A DNA stretch of 64,000 nt from positions 248,001-312,000 of the forward strand of contig NZ_CP034855.1 in the NCBI RefSeq assembly GCF_005082585.1, written 5' to 3'. Position 1 is the stretch's first letter; each line of letters opens with the position of its first letter. The position numbers were made by a program, and so were the translations under genes. This DNA comes from Buchnera aphidicola (Sitobion avenae) (GTDB lineage Bacteria > Pseudomonadota > Gammaproteobacteria > Enterobacterales > Enterobacteriaceae). Below, in pieces: positions 9,749 to 19,773 of the stretch. The notes below the pieces were generated by a model that was not told where the DNA came from, ran no database searches, and saw nothing but the letters and a program-made list of their open reading frames with translations.

Positions 9749-12160
9749 ATGTTAATTAAAAATTTTTTTATAGCTTTTTTGATCTTTTTTAATGTAGTAG
9801 CTTGCGCAAAAAATACATGGATTGTGAAAGATATCCAATTTAAAGGATTAAAAAATTTTTCACAAAATGAAGCATTAAAAAATATTGTTTTTAATATTGG
9901 TAATGAGATATCTCAAAATGATATAAATAATAGTATTAAGTCTTTATTTAAAACTGGAAGATTTGAAGATATTCAAGTTTTCTCTTCAGAAAAAACTCTT
10001 GTTTTCAATATTAGAGAAAGACCTATTATTTCTGATGTTGTTGTTTCTGGCAACTATATTGTTAAAAATTCTATTTTAGATGCATTTTTAAAAAATTTAA
10101 ATATTAAAAAAGGGAGTTCTTTTAACGATTATTTTATTAATGTTTTCATTAAAACAATAGAAACCTTTTATTGTGATCTCGGAAGATATAAACCAAGTGT
10201 AAAAATATTAAAAACTTTTTCTAAAAATAATATTGTTAATTTAAAAATACTCATTAATGAAGGTCTTCCAATAAAAATTAATAATATTAAAATACTTGGC
10301 ATTCAACATTTTCCTACAGAAAAAATTATTTCATTATTTAAGTTAAAAGATCATCGTTCTTGGTGGAATTTTTTAGATAAATGCACGTATTCTCCAAAGC
10401 AATTAAATAGTGATTTAGAACATCTAAAAGATTTTTATTTAAATCATGGATATTTTAATTTTCATTTGAACAGTAAAAAAGTAGATTTTTTTCAAAATAA
10501 CAATAAAGTAAATATTATAATCAATATTTCTGAAGGTAAAAAGTATAGAATTTCAGATTTTTTTATTAATGGTAATGTATTTCCATATGAAAAATTGATT
10601 AAAAGTTTTATTAAAATTAATCGCAACGAAGTCTACAGTAAAGAAAAAATTGATTTTATAGTAAATAAAACTATAAGATTTTTATCTGAAAAGGGATACA
10701 TTAATGCTTCAATTGAAGTTGATCCAAAAATTGATTATGAAAAAAAAACAATTGTTTTAAATTTTAATATGGATTTTAAAAATCGTTTTTCTGTAAAAAG
10801 AATTCGTTTTGTAGGAAATGAAATAACTCAAGATGATGTTTTACGGCGCGAAATGAAACAAATAGAAGGTAAGTATTTTAATGTAAAACTAGTAGAATTA
10901 GGTAAAAAGTTGTTAGAAAACACAAAATATTTTAGCAATGTTGAAATAATTACAAAATTAAATTCTCGTAAATCTAATCAAGTAGATATTATTTATAAAG
11001 TTAAAGAACAGTCTACAGGGTCTATAAATTTTGGTTTGGGATATGGAGTAGACAGTGGTACGAGCTTTAATACTTCTTTTTCTCAAGAAAATATATTGGG
11101 TTCTGGAAATTCTGTGAAAGCTAGTTTTATTAAAAATAATAATCAAAAATATGCTGATATATCAATGAGTTATCCATATTTATTTTCTAATAATAGCGTA
11201 GATTTTAATACTAGATTTTTTTATAATGATTTTAAATATAATTTTAATAGTATTTCAAATACTATAAAAAATACCTATGGATTTGAAAGTAATTTAGGTT
11301 TATTAGTTAACAATGCTAATAGAGTAAACTTTGGATTTGGATATACTCATAATGGTATTAATAATAAAGCAAAAAAAATAGGTTCCATTTTAGAAGAAAA
11401 TACTTTATTAGATACTACAATATTTTTAAAAAATAGTGTAGTAGATGATTTTACTTTAAATTACTCTTGGATATATAATAGTTTAGAATATTTTTATTTT
11501 CCTATTTCTGGTAACCAAACATATTTTGGTGGTAAAAATACCGTCCCAGGTTCGGATAATAATTTTTATAAAACAGTATTAGATAGTGAAGAATATATTC
11601 CATTAAATAAAGAAAAAAGCTTTATTTTTTTAAGTCATATCTATATGGGAATAGGGAATAGTTTTGATAAAGAAAAACTACCCTTTTATGAGAATTTCTA
11701 TGCTGGTAGTGGAAATAATATTCGTGGTTTTCGAATGAATACTATCGGTCCTAAAACTATTTATAATGATACTGATTTAAAAGATTGTGTTGGATATAAA
11801 AAAAATAACAACGTATGTGAATCGATTGATTCTATTGGGGGAAATTTAACTTTAGTTTCTAATTTAGAGCTAATTGTACCTCTTCCTTTCATAAAGGATA
11901 AATATTCTAAATTTCTTCGTGCTTCTTTGTTTTTCGATTTTGGTAATGTTTGGGATACTCAATCTGATGATATGAAAAATATTAATTCTTTTTCATTTTT
12001 AAAAGATAATATATTCAATGATATTTATTCATCAGTCGGTCTATCACTACAGTGGTTTTCTCCAATTGGCCCATTGGTTTTTTCTTATGGTATTCCTCTT
12101 CAAAAAAATAAAAATTATCAGTTGGAACAATTTCAATTTAATTTTGGTAAAAATTGGTGA
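9749..12160 (+). CDS. bamA: outer membrane protein assembly factor BamA
   Basis: Core Omp85 protein that folds beta-barrels into the outer membrane. It has 803 residues (E. coli 810). A signal peptide (about residues 1-20, LIFFNVVACA) is followed by five POTRA domains (about 21-420) and a C-terminal beta-barrel. The conserved loop-6 motif reads IRGF in NNIRGFRMNTIGPK, with Ile for the usual Val. The protein ends in QFQFNFGKNW, an aromatic-terminated barrel signal. The chaperone gene skp and the lipid A gene lpxD, which follow bamA in E. coli, are absent. Confidence 0.96.
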   Translation: MLIKNFFIAFLIFFNVVACAKNTWIVKDIQFKGLKNFSQNEALKNIVFNIGNEISQNDINNSIKSLFKTGRFEDIQVFSSEKTLVFNIRERPIISDVVVSGNYIVKNSILDAFLKNLNIKKGSSFNDYFINVFIKTIETFYCDLGRYKPSVKILKTFSKNNIVNLKILINEGLPIKINNIKILGIQHFPTEKIISLFKLKDHRSWWNFLDKCTYSPKQLNSDLEHLKDFYLNHGYFNFHLNSKKVDFFQNNNKVNIIINISEGKKYRISDFFINGNVFPYEKLIKSFIKINRNEVYSKEKIDFIVNKTIRFLSEKGYINASIEVDPKIDYEKKTIVLNFNMDFKNRFSVKRIRFVGNEITQDDVLRREMKQIEGKYFNVKLVELGKKLLENTKYFSNVEIITKLNSRKSNQVDIIYKVKEQSTGSINFGLGYGVDSGTSFNTSFSQENILGSGNSVKASFIKNNNQKYADISMSYPYLFSNNSVDFNTRFFYNDFKYNFNSISNTIKNTYGFESNLGLLVNNANRVNFGFGYTHNGINNKAKKIGSILEENTLLDTTIFLKNSVVDDFTLNYSWIYNSLEYFYFPISGNQTYFGGKNTVPGSDNNFYKTVLDSEEYIPLNKEKSFIFLSHIYMGIGNSFDKEKLPFYENFYAGSGNNIRGFRMNTIGPKTIYNDTDLKDCVGYKKNNNVCESIDSIGGNLTLVSNLELIVPLPFIKDKYSKFLRASLFFDFGNVWDTQSDDMKNINSFSFLKDNIFNDIYSSVGLSLQWFSPIGPLVFSYGIPLQKNKNYQLEQFQFNFGKNW

Positions 12161-12319
12161 TGTGCATAATGAAAAAAAATTTTTTTTAAATAGATCTATT
12201 TATACAAATAGAAAATATTAGATCTTTTTAATAATTGAAAAAATAATATATTTAAATTTATTTTTGTATTTTTTAAAAAATGTTAATTTGAATAAAATGT
12301 TTAAAATAAGGTAGATATT

Positions 12320-12790
12320 TTGAATTTTACAAATAACCAGTTAAACATTAAAACAATTTTAAAAATTTTACCCCATGGTTATCCTTTTTTACTGATTGAT
12401 CGAGTTTTAAATTTTGAAACGTTTAAGTATTTAAAAGCAATAAAAAACTGTACTATAAACGAACCATGTTTTCAAGGTCATTTTCCAGATGATCCGATTT
12501 TTCCTGGCGTATTAATTATTGAAGCTATGGCTCAAGCTGCAAGCATTCTAATATATAAGAGTATAAAATATAAGAGTATAAATGAATTAAATATAAATAA
12601 ATTATATTATTTTGTTGGTATAGATAATACTCGTTTTAAGAAAACAGTTATTCCAGGTGATCAAGTATTGATAGAAGTAAAAGTTTTAAAATCCAATAAA
12701 AATATTTTAATTTTTAAAAATACAGCTTTAGTGAACAATGATGTTGTTTGCAAATCTGAAATTATTTTTGCTCAAAAATATTTATTTTAA
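12320..12790 (+). CDS. fabZ: 3-hydroxyacyl-ACP dehydratase FabZ (TTG start)
   Basis: Dehydrates 3-hydroxyacyl-ACP in fatty acid elongation. The 156-residue hot-dog-fold protein starts at TTG 12320, preceded by AAGG. The E. coli fabZ start, from memory, is also TTG, and the N-terminus aligns. The catalytic His is in LPHGYPFLLIDRV near residue 20-25, and the catalytic Glu is in FPGVLIIEAMAQA. The usual HRYPF is HGYPF here, an Arg-to-Gly change beside the catalytic His. It lies between bamA and dnaE; the flanking lpxD, lpxA and lpxB of E. coli are gone. Confidence 0.93.
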   Translation: MNFTNNQLNIKTILKILPHGYPFLLIDRVLNFETFKYLKAIKNCTINEPCFQGHFPDDPIFPGVLIIEAMAQAASILIYKSIKYKSINELNINKLYYFVGIDNTRFKKTVIPGDQVLIEVKVLKSNKNILIFKNTALVNNDVVCKSEIIFAQKYLF

Positions 12791-12838
12791 AAATATAGAT
12801 ATATAAATATATATATGTATATAAATTTCGGAAAATAT

Positions 12839-15800
12839 ATGAATGAACCAGAATTTATTCATCTTCATGTTCATAGTGATTATTCCATTATTGATGGATT
12901 ATCTAAACCTGAAGACTTGGTTAAAAAAGCAGTATCTTTAAAAATGCCTGCTATGGCAATAACTGATTATAATAATCTATATGGTGTAATAAAATTTTAT
13001 AATATAGCTCATAAATTAGGTTTGAAACCTATTATTGGCGTCACAGTAAAATTTTTTTCTGATTTAATAAATAACGAATTAACAAAATTGACTTTATTAG
13101 CTTCCACTCAAAAGGGATATAAAAATTTAATTTCATTAATTTCTCATGCATATAAAAAAGGATATGTTAATAACAATGATGTTACTATTGAAAAAAAATG
13201 GTTATCAGAAATTAATAAAGGATTAATATTACTTTCTGGAGGTTCTCAAGGTGAACTGGGAAAAGTTTTACTTCAACGTGAATCATTATTGATATCTTCT
13301 TGTTTGTCATTTTATCAGAAATATTTTCCTGATTCATATTATTTAGAATTAGTTCGTACTAACCGAGAAAATGAAGAAAAATATTTACGTTTAGCTATAG
13401 ATTTGTCTTTATCTACAGGTGTTCCTGTTGTTGCTACTAATGATGTTTGTTTTTTGAATAAAGAAGATTTTAAAGTTCATAAAATCAGAATTGCCATTCA
13501 TGAAGGTGAAATATTACAAAATTCAAAAATTCAAAATAATTATAGTAATCAACAATTTTTAAAAAGTGAACAAGAAATGTCTGATCTTTTTTCAGATATT
13601 CCAGAGGCATTGATAAATAGTGTAGAAATTGCAAAGCGTTGTAACGTTTTTATACATTCAGGAAAATATTTTTTACCTCAGTTTCCAACTGGCAAGATAA
13701 GCGTTGAAAATTATTTGATTGCACAAGCATATAAGGGAATAAAAAAACGTTTAAGTCTTTGCATTTCAAATAATAAAAAACATAAACATATTTACGATCA
13801 ATATAGAAATCGTTTGGATATGGAATTAAATGTAATTAATAAAATGGGTTTTCCAGGATATTTTTTAATTGTCATGGAATTCATACAATGGGCAAAAGAT
13901 AATAATATACCAGTAGGTCCCGGACGAGGTTCTGGAGCAGGTTCTCTTGTAGCATATGCTTTGAATATTACTGAGATAGATCCATTGTCTTTTGATCTTT
14001 TATTTGAACGATTTTTAAATCCCGAACGTATTTCAATGCCTGATTTTGACATCGATTTTTGTATGGAAAAACGTGACAAAGTAATTGATCATGTTTCAGA
14101 AATATATGGAAGAAATGCAGTAGCGCAAATTATTACTTTTGGAACATTAACAGCAAAAGCTGTTATTCGAGATGTAGGTCGAGTTTTGGGCTACCCATAT
14201 GGATTTATTAATAAATTGTCTAAGTTAGTACCTTTAGATCCTGGAATAACTTTAAATGAAGCTTTTTCTAAAGAATCTGAATTGTCTAATCTGTATAAAA
14301 ACAATGAAGACGTTAAAAATTTAATTGACGTTGCTAAAAAACTAGAGGGTACTAATAGAAATGTTGGAAAACACGCAGGAGGTGTAGTTATTTCACCTAC
14401 TAAAATTACTGATTTTTGTCCGTTATATTGTGATGAAAAGGGTAATAATCCTATAACTCAATTTGATAAAAATGATATAGAATATGTAGGATTAGTAAAA
14501 TTTGATTTTCTTGGTCTACGTACACTTACTATCATTAATAGTACAGTAGAAATGATTAATCGAAAACTTAGATTTCATAAAAAAAATTTAATCAATATTA
14601 ATTTAATCCCTCTCGATGATGTTAAATCTTTTAATTTATTAAAAAAATCTGAAACTACTGGTGTGTTTCAATTAGAATCGTATGGTATGAAAGATTTAAT
14701 TAAAAGATTACAACCTGATTGTTTTGAAGATATAATTGCTTTAGTAGCACTTTTTAGACCTGGTCCTCTGCAATCTGGAATGGTTGATAATTTTATCAAT
14801 CGAAAACATGGACGTGAAAGTATTTCATATCCTGATCCTAAGTGGCAACATGTTTTATTAAAACCTATACTAGAATCAACATATGGAATTATATTATATC
14901 AAGAACAAGTAATGCAAATAGCACAAGTTTTAGCAGGTTATACACTAGGAAGTGCAGATATTTTAAGACGCGCAATAAGTAAGAAAAATTTCAAGGATAT
15001 GTCAAAACAACGTGCTATATTTGAATCAGGAGCTTTAAAAAATGGAATTAATAAGAAATTATCAATAAAAATTTTTGATTTATTAGAAAAATTTGCAGGA
15101 TATGGATTTAATAAGTCTCATTCTGCAGCGTATGCTTTGGTTTCATATCAAACTTTATGGTTGAAATCACATTATCCTGCTGAGTTTATGGCTGCAGCTA
15201 TGACCTCTGATATAGATAATACAGACAAAATTGTTATTTTAGTTAATGAATCTTTAAATATGGGAGTAAAAATTATTCCACCGAATATTAATTTAAGTAA
15301 ATATGAGTTTTACGTAAATGATGAAAATAACGTAGTTTACGGTATGGGTGCTATTAAAGGTATAGGAGAAAATTCAGTACAAAATATTGTTCAAGAACGT
15401 AAAAAAAATGGATTTTTTAATGATTTATTTGATCTTTGTATGCGTATTGATGCTAATAAAATAACTCGAAGAGTATTAGAAAAATTAATAATGTCTGGAA
15501 GTTGTGACTGTTTTAATAAAAATAGAAATTACCTACTTAAATCAATTGATGATGCTATAAATGCATCAAAAGAATTTCTTAGAGCAAAATTTTTTAAACA
15601 AGAAAGTCTTTTCGGTTTTTTTAAAAATGAGTTAAGTCAAGTAAAAAAAAATAATTTTATTAATTTAACATGCTCGGAAAAAAATAAATTAGAAAATGAG
15701 TATCAAGTATTAGGTTTTTATCTGACAGGGCATCCTATTGATCGATACACAAAAGAATTAAAAGCTTATGTAAATGGAATCACATTATCACAATTAAAAT

Positions 15801-16105
15801 TATTCGAAAAAAATAAGAAGGTTTTAGTTGTAGGTATTATAGTTTCTATTAAAGTGAAAATAACTAAAAATAAGAATCGTATAGCTATTTTAATATTAGA
15901 TGACAATACAAATCGTGTAGAAATTGTAATTTTTACAGATTTACTAGATCTATATGAATCTCTTTTAAAGTTAAATCAACTTTTATTTGTAAAAGGTATT
16001 TTAAATGTTAATGCTATTAATAAAAACATTAAAATAATAGCTTATGATCTTATGGATTTAAGTATAGTAAGAAAGAATCATATAAAAAAATTAACAATTA
16101 TATGA
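12839..16105 (+). CDS. dnaE: DNA polymerase III alpha subunit, C-terminally truncated
   Basis: The replicative polymerase subunit. The ATG at 12839 (MNEPEFIHLHVHSDYS) matches the E. coli start; an upstream in-frame ATG at 12815 would add eight residues. The PHP domain (HLHVHSDYSIIDGL), palm catalytic acids (MPDFDIDF near residue 400, VKFDFLGL), the clamp-binding QESLF near residue 920 and an OB domain (about 980-1070) are all present. The protein stops at 1088 residues, about 72 short of the 1160 in E. coli. The missing tau-binding tail is still recognisable, with stops, just downstream (16106-16325). Confidence 0.96.
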   Translation: MNEPEFIHLHVHSDYSIIDGLSKPEDLVKKAVSLKMPAMAITDYNNLYGVIKFYNIAHKLGLKPIIGVTVKFFSDLINNELTKLTLLASTQKGYKNLISLISHAYKKGYVNNNDVTIEKKWLSEINKGLILLSGGSQGELGKVLLQRESLLISSCLSFYQKYFPDSYYLELVRTNRENEEKYLRLAIDLSLSTGVPVVATNDVCFLNKEDFKVHKIRIAIHEGEILQNSKIQNNYSNQQFLKSEQEMSDLFSDIPEALINSVEIAKRCNVFIHSGKYFLPQFPTGKISVENYLIAQAYKGIKKRLSLCISNNKKHKHIYDQYRNRLDMELNVINKMGFPGYFLIVMEFIQWAKDNNIPVGPGRGSGAGSLVAYALNITEIDPLSFDLLFERFLNPERISMPDFDIDFCMEKRDKVIDHVSEIYGRNAVAQIITFGTLTAKAVIRDVGRVLGYPYGFINKLSKLVPLDPGITLNEAFSKESELSNLYKNNEDVKNLIDVAKKLEGTNRNVGKHAGGVVISPTKITDFCPLYCDEKGNNPITQFDKNDIEYVGLVKFDFLGLRTLTIINSTVEMINRKLRFHKKNLININLIPLDDVKSFNLLKKSETTGVFQLESYGMKDLIKRLQPDCFEDIIALVALFRPGPLQSGMVDNFINRKHGRESISYPDPKWQHVLLKPILESTYGIILYQEQVMQIAQVLAGYTLGSADILRRAISKKNFKDMSKQRAIFESGALKNGINKKLSIKIFDLLEKFAGYGFNKSHSAAYALVSYQTLWLKSHYPAEFMAAAMTSDIDNTDKIVILVNESLNMGVKIIPPNINLSKYEFYVNDENNVVYGMGAIKGIGENSVQNIVQERKKNGFFNDLFDLCMRIDANKITRRVLEKLIMSGSCDCFNKNRNYLLKSIDDAINASKEFLRAKFFKQESLFGFFKNELSQVKKNNFINLTCSEKNKLENEYQVLGFYLTGHPIDRYTKELKAYVNGITLSQLKLFEKNKKVLVVGIIVSIKVKITKNKNRIAILILDDNTNRVEIVIFTDLLDLYESLLKLNQLLFVKGILNVNAINKNIKIIAYDLMDLSIVRKNHIKKLTII

Positions 16106-16325
16106 GACGAAGAGAAAACAGACTAGTTTTTTAAATAAGTTATACACAAATATTCAGAAAAAACAATTTAAAGGAAATATACTTGTTCGTATTTCTTATC
16201 ATAAAAAAAGAGTGTATTTAAATTCAAAATTAAATAAAAAATAGTTCGTTATCATTACTGATGATTTTTAAAATGAATTAAAATTATTAGTGGGATTAAA
16301 AAAAATACAATTAGAGTATATTTAA
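16106..16325 (+). pseudogene. dnaE: eroded 3-prime end of dnaE (tau-binding tail)
   Basis: After the TGA at 16103-16105 the same frame continues DEEKTD-stop-FFK-stop-VIHKYSEK. A +1 shift near 16160 then gives QFKGNILVRISYHKKRVY and, past a TAG and a TAA, NELKLLVGLKKIQLEYI ending at TAA 16323-16325. This matches the E. coli alpha tail, from GTIPVHLYYQ through to LNDLRGLIGSEQVELEFD at the C-terminus, and the length (220 bp) matches the missing 72 residues. Several independent lesions make a single sequencing error unlikely. Confidence 0.85.
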
Positions 16326-16601
16326 ATATTTGATTTAATAATTTTGAACTTTTTTAAAAATAAAAATCATGTTAAATAAAAAATATTTTTTTGTGATATA
16401 TTTTTGTCTAAAGTAAACTATTTTGAAACTCTTAATTTCTTATAAGATATTAATCTTCATTAAAAATATTTTTGTACACTATAAAAGTGCAAATAATTTT
16501 TTTAAATAAAATTATTGATCAAATTTTCAAAATAATTTCATTGAAAATGTGGTTTAATGTTTAAAAAATTTGACAAAAAATTATATTTTACCAACTAAAT
16601 T
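16326..16601. other. noncoding spacer between dnaE remnant and proS
   Basis: AT-rich convergent spacer. In E. coli accA, ldcC, tilS and several other genes lie between dnaE and proS. I could not read any trace of them here on either strand, and no convincing hairpin terminator was seen. Confidence 0.5.
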
Positions 16602-18323
16602 CTATTGTTTTTTTAATTTTTTAATAATAAAATTCACTATTTCTTCTATACTAACTAAAATATTTTCTTTGTTTTTTCTTTCACGATATTCGACATTATT
16701 ATTATTAATAGAACGCATACTAATAATAATTTGATGAGGAATACCAATTAAATCAATTTCATTAAACATTACTCCTGGTTGTTCATCTCGATCATCTAAC
16801 ATAATATCTATTCCTATTTTTTTAAAATTTTGATATAAACTATTTGCTATTTTTTTAATTATGTTAAATTTTTTCATATTTATAGGAAGAATAACAACTT
16901 CAAAAGGTGCAATAGAACTTGGCCAAATAATACCATTTTTATCATGATTTTGTTCAATAACAGCTGCCGCAATACGTGTTATTCCTATCCCATAGCATCC
17001 CATATATAAATTTTCTTGACTACCATTTTTCATCTTAACAGATGCGTTCATTTTTTTAGAATATTTTTGTCCAAGCTGGAATATATGACCAATTTCAATG
17101 CTTTTTTTAATATTTAAATATCCTACTCCATGAGGACTTAAATCATATTTTGTTACTTTTCTAATATCTTTAATTATCGGCATAGGTAAATCAATATTCC
17201 AATTAACATTGATAAAAAAATTTTTATTGGTATTTGATCCGATAGTAAAATTTTTCATTGTGTAAGTAGAAACATCAGCGATAATAGGGATTTTTAATCC
17301 ATACGGACCTAAAAACTTTTGTTCTACTCCTATTAGTGAAATAGTTTCTTTTTCATTAAGAAATACCAAAGGTTTTTTTAGCATTTTAATTTTTTCTATT
17401 TTAAATAAATTTAATTCATGATCTCCTCGTATTAATAATGCAGCTACTGAAGTCGTGTTTTTTATGTTTGTTTCAACTAAAAAAGTTTTGATTTGATTTT
17501 TTAAGGGTGTATTTAATTTTTCAGAAATTATAGTAGATTTTTTAGTGTGTATTTTATTTGAGATAATTTGAGTTTGATTTTTTTTTGTAAAAAAATTAAT
17601 TGTTTCTATAGATTCAGCCATATTTATATTGGCGGAATATAATTTATCGTCAGAAAAAACTACTTCGTCTTCTCCATTTTTAGAAAAAGCTTGAAATTCA
17701 TGTGAAATGCTTCCTCCCATAGAACCTGAATCAGCATTGACTGTACAAAAATCTAATTTCATTTTTTTAAATATATTTATATAACTTTTATATAATATAT
17801 TATAAGTGTTTTCTAAACAATTGTGATTAATATGAAAAGAGTAAGCATCTTTCATAGTAAATTCACGTGTTCTAATTATGCCAAAACGAGGTCGTATTTC
17901 ATCTCTGAATTTTGTTTGTATTTGATAAATAATTAACGGAAGTTCTTTATATGAATGAATTTCAGAACTAATGAAATTAGTAACGACTTCTTCATTAGTA
18001 GGTCCTAAAACAAATTGATTTTTACGGCGGTCATAAAATTTTAATAGCTCTTCTCCATATATACTTAATCGTCCACTATCTTTCCATAAATATTCAGCTT
18101 GTATAATAGGCATTGATATTTCTAATGCATTTATTTTTGTCATTTCCTGTTTAATAATTTTTTTAATTTTTTCTAGTACTCTAATACCCGTTGGAAGCCA
18201 AATATATAAACCTGAAGATGTTTTGCGAATCATACCACTTCTCAACATTAATTGATGACTAATGATTTTCGCATCATAGGGAATCTCTTTTGAAGTTGCT
18301 AGTAAATATTGACTTGTAAGCAT
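16602..18323 (-). CDS. proS: prolyl-tRNA synthetase
   Basis: Class II synthetase charging tRNA-Pro. At 573 residues it matches the long bacterial form (E. coli 572) that includes an editing insertion domain. Class II motifs are visible: SGLYIWLPTGIRVLEKI (motif 1 region), the TKFRDEIRPRFGIIRTREFTMKDAYSFH motif 2 region (positions about 134-162), and GCYGIGITRI with a motif 3 Arg near residue 445. RGDHELN marks the insertion domain. The gene is convergent with dnaE and divergent from flhB. Confidence 0.96.
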   Translation of the reverse strand: MLTSQYLLATSKEIPYDAKIISHQLMLRSGMIRKTSSGLYIWLPTGIRVLEKIKKIIKQEMTKINALEISMPIIQAEYLWKDSGRLSIYGEELLKFYDRRKNQFVLGPTNEEVVTNFISSEIHSYKELPLIIYQIQTKFRDEIRPRFGIIRTREFTMKDAYSFHINHNCLENTYNILYKSYINIFKKMKLDFCTVNADSGSMGGSISHEFQAFSKNGEDEVVFSDDKLYSANINMAESIETINFFTKKNQTQIISNKIHTKKSTIISEKLNTPLKNQIKTFLVETNIKNTTSVAALLIRGDHELNLFKIEKIKMLKKPLVFLNEKETISLIGVEQKFLGPYGLKIPIIADVSTYTMKNFTIGSNTNKNFFINVNWNIDLPMPIIKDIRKVTKYDLSPHGVGYLNIKKSIEIGHIFQLGQKYSKKMNASVKMKNGSQENLYMGCYGIGITRIAAAVIEQNHDKNGIIWPSSIAPFEVVILPINMKKFNIIKKIANSLYQNFKKIGIDIMLDDRDEQPGVMFNEIDLIGIPHQIIISMRSINNNNVEYRERKNKENILVSIEEIVNFIIKKLKKQ

Positions 18324-18621
18324 GTATTAAGTTCTCAAAGAAAAGTTTTGTTAATAGTAGATGTCATTTTAAGTTATAATAACATCTTATGCGAAATAAT
18401 TTATTTCAAATTAATATATTTTAAAAATATAAATATATATGAATTTTAATATACATAAAATATATGTATTTAAAAAAATAAATATGAATATATATTATAT
18501 TTATTTTTTAAAAAAAATAGATGTGGTTTAACTAAATCATTAATAAAATTAACTTGTTTTTTTTTTCATACAGATGTTTAATGAATTTTTTACGTCTAAA
18601 ATAGTGGTTAAAATATTTATC

Positions 18622-19773
18622 ATGAAACACAATATGAATGAGGAAAAAACAGAAAATCCTACTGAGCATCGTATTAGAAAATTTCGTAAAGAAGGGAAAA
18701 CTAGATATTCTAGAGAATTAAACTCTTTATTTATTTTGTTAGTTGGATTTATAAATTTATGGTGGTACGGAGACGTAATTATTTTTAGTCTTAGGAAAAT
18801 GGTATTTGATAGATTTTCTTTTAATCAAAATGATTTTTTAAATGAAACTCATGCTTTATTAAAAATATTTGTATCTTTAAAAGATATACTTTTTGTATTT
18901 TTTCCATTTTTATTGTCTTTATTAATTACAATCATAGTACCTTCTATAGTTCTTAGTGGTATTAAATTAAATTTTAAATCATTAAAGTTTGATCTTTTTA
19001 AATTGAATCCTTTCAACGGTTTAAAAAGAATATTCTCTTTTCAAATAGTTCCTGAGTTATTAAAGACAGTATTAAAATTATTTTTAGTTACTATTATATC
19101 TTTTTGGTTTCTATGGATTTCTTTACCTGAAATACTATTTTTAATTAATGAAACCTATATGTCTTTATTATTACACGGTTTTAAAATAATTTCTGTTTGT
19201 TGTTTTTTAGTTATATTAGGTTTAGTCCCTATTATTGGTTTTGATATTCTTTGGCAACAATTTAATTACTATAAAAAATTAAAAATGACTCGTCAAGAAA
19301 TAAAAGATGAATTAAGAGAAAAAGAAGGCAATCCAAATATAAAAATACGTATTCGACAAGAAATGAAAGCAGCCATGCGTAGAAGAATGATTGCAGATAT
19401 TCCTAAAGCTGATGTAATTATAACCAATCCTATACATTATGCCATTGCACTTAAATATGATGAAAAAAAAATGAACGCACCTAAAGTAATTGCTAAAGGT
19501 ATAGGAGAAATAGCTGTTAAAATAAAAACTTTAGCTATTAAAAATAATATTTCTATTATTTCTGCACCATCATTAGCTCGTTCATTATACCGTTATTCCG
19601 AAATAGGACAATATATACCAGGTCCTCTGTACAAAGCTGTTGCAGAAGTTTTAGCATGGGTTTGGAAAGTGCGAAAATGGAAAAAAGAAGGTGGTGTTTT
19701 TCCTGAAAAACCTAGAAATATATCAGTGCCATCAGAACTAACTTTTACAGGAGAACATAAAACTAATGATTAA
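18622..19773 (+). CDS. flhB: flagellar export gate protein FlhB, cleavage motif NPIH
   Basis: Inner-membrane component of the flagellar type III export gate that switches substrate class. The ATG at 18622 gives 383 residues and puts the autocleavage motif at the E. coli position, Asn269-Pro270-x-His272. An upstream ATG at 18574 would add 16 residues. Four transmembrane segments lie within about residues 30-210, followed by a cytoplasmic domain. The motif reads NPIHYAIALKYD instead of NPTH: Thr271 is Ile, while the scissile Asn-Pro is kept. The stop overlaps the flhA start by 8 bp, as in an flhBA operon. Confidence 0.94.
   Translation: MKHNMNEEKTENPTEHRIRKFRKEGKTRYSRELNSLFILLVGFINLWWYGDVIIFSLRKMVFDRFSFNQNDFLNETHALLKIFVSLKDILFVFFPFLLSLLITIIVPSIVLSGIKLNFKSLKFDLFKLNPFNGLKRIFSFQIVPELLKTVLKLFLVTIISFWFLWISLPEILFLINETYMSLLLHGFKIISVCCFLVILGLVPIIGFDILWQQFNYYKKLKMTRQEIKDELREKEGNPNIKIRIRQEMKAAMRRRMIADIPKADVIITNPIHYAIALKYDEKKMNAPKVIAKGIGEIAVKIKTLAIKNNISIISAPSLARSLYRYSEIGQYIPGPLYKAVAEVLAWVWKVRKWKKEGGVFPEKPRNISVPSELTFTGEHKTND

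Noticed and set aside
12018..12221. 67-codon frame overlapping the bamA 3-prime end
   Set aside because: It is an out-of-frame shadow of bamA and has no own features. A faint skp-like start after bamA (MKKNFF then stop) was too short to call.
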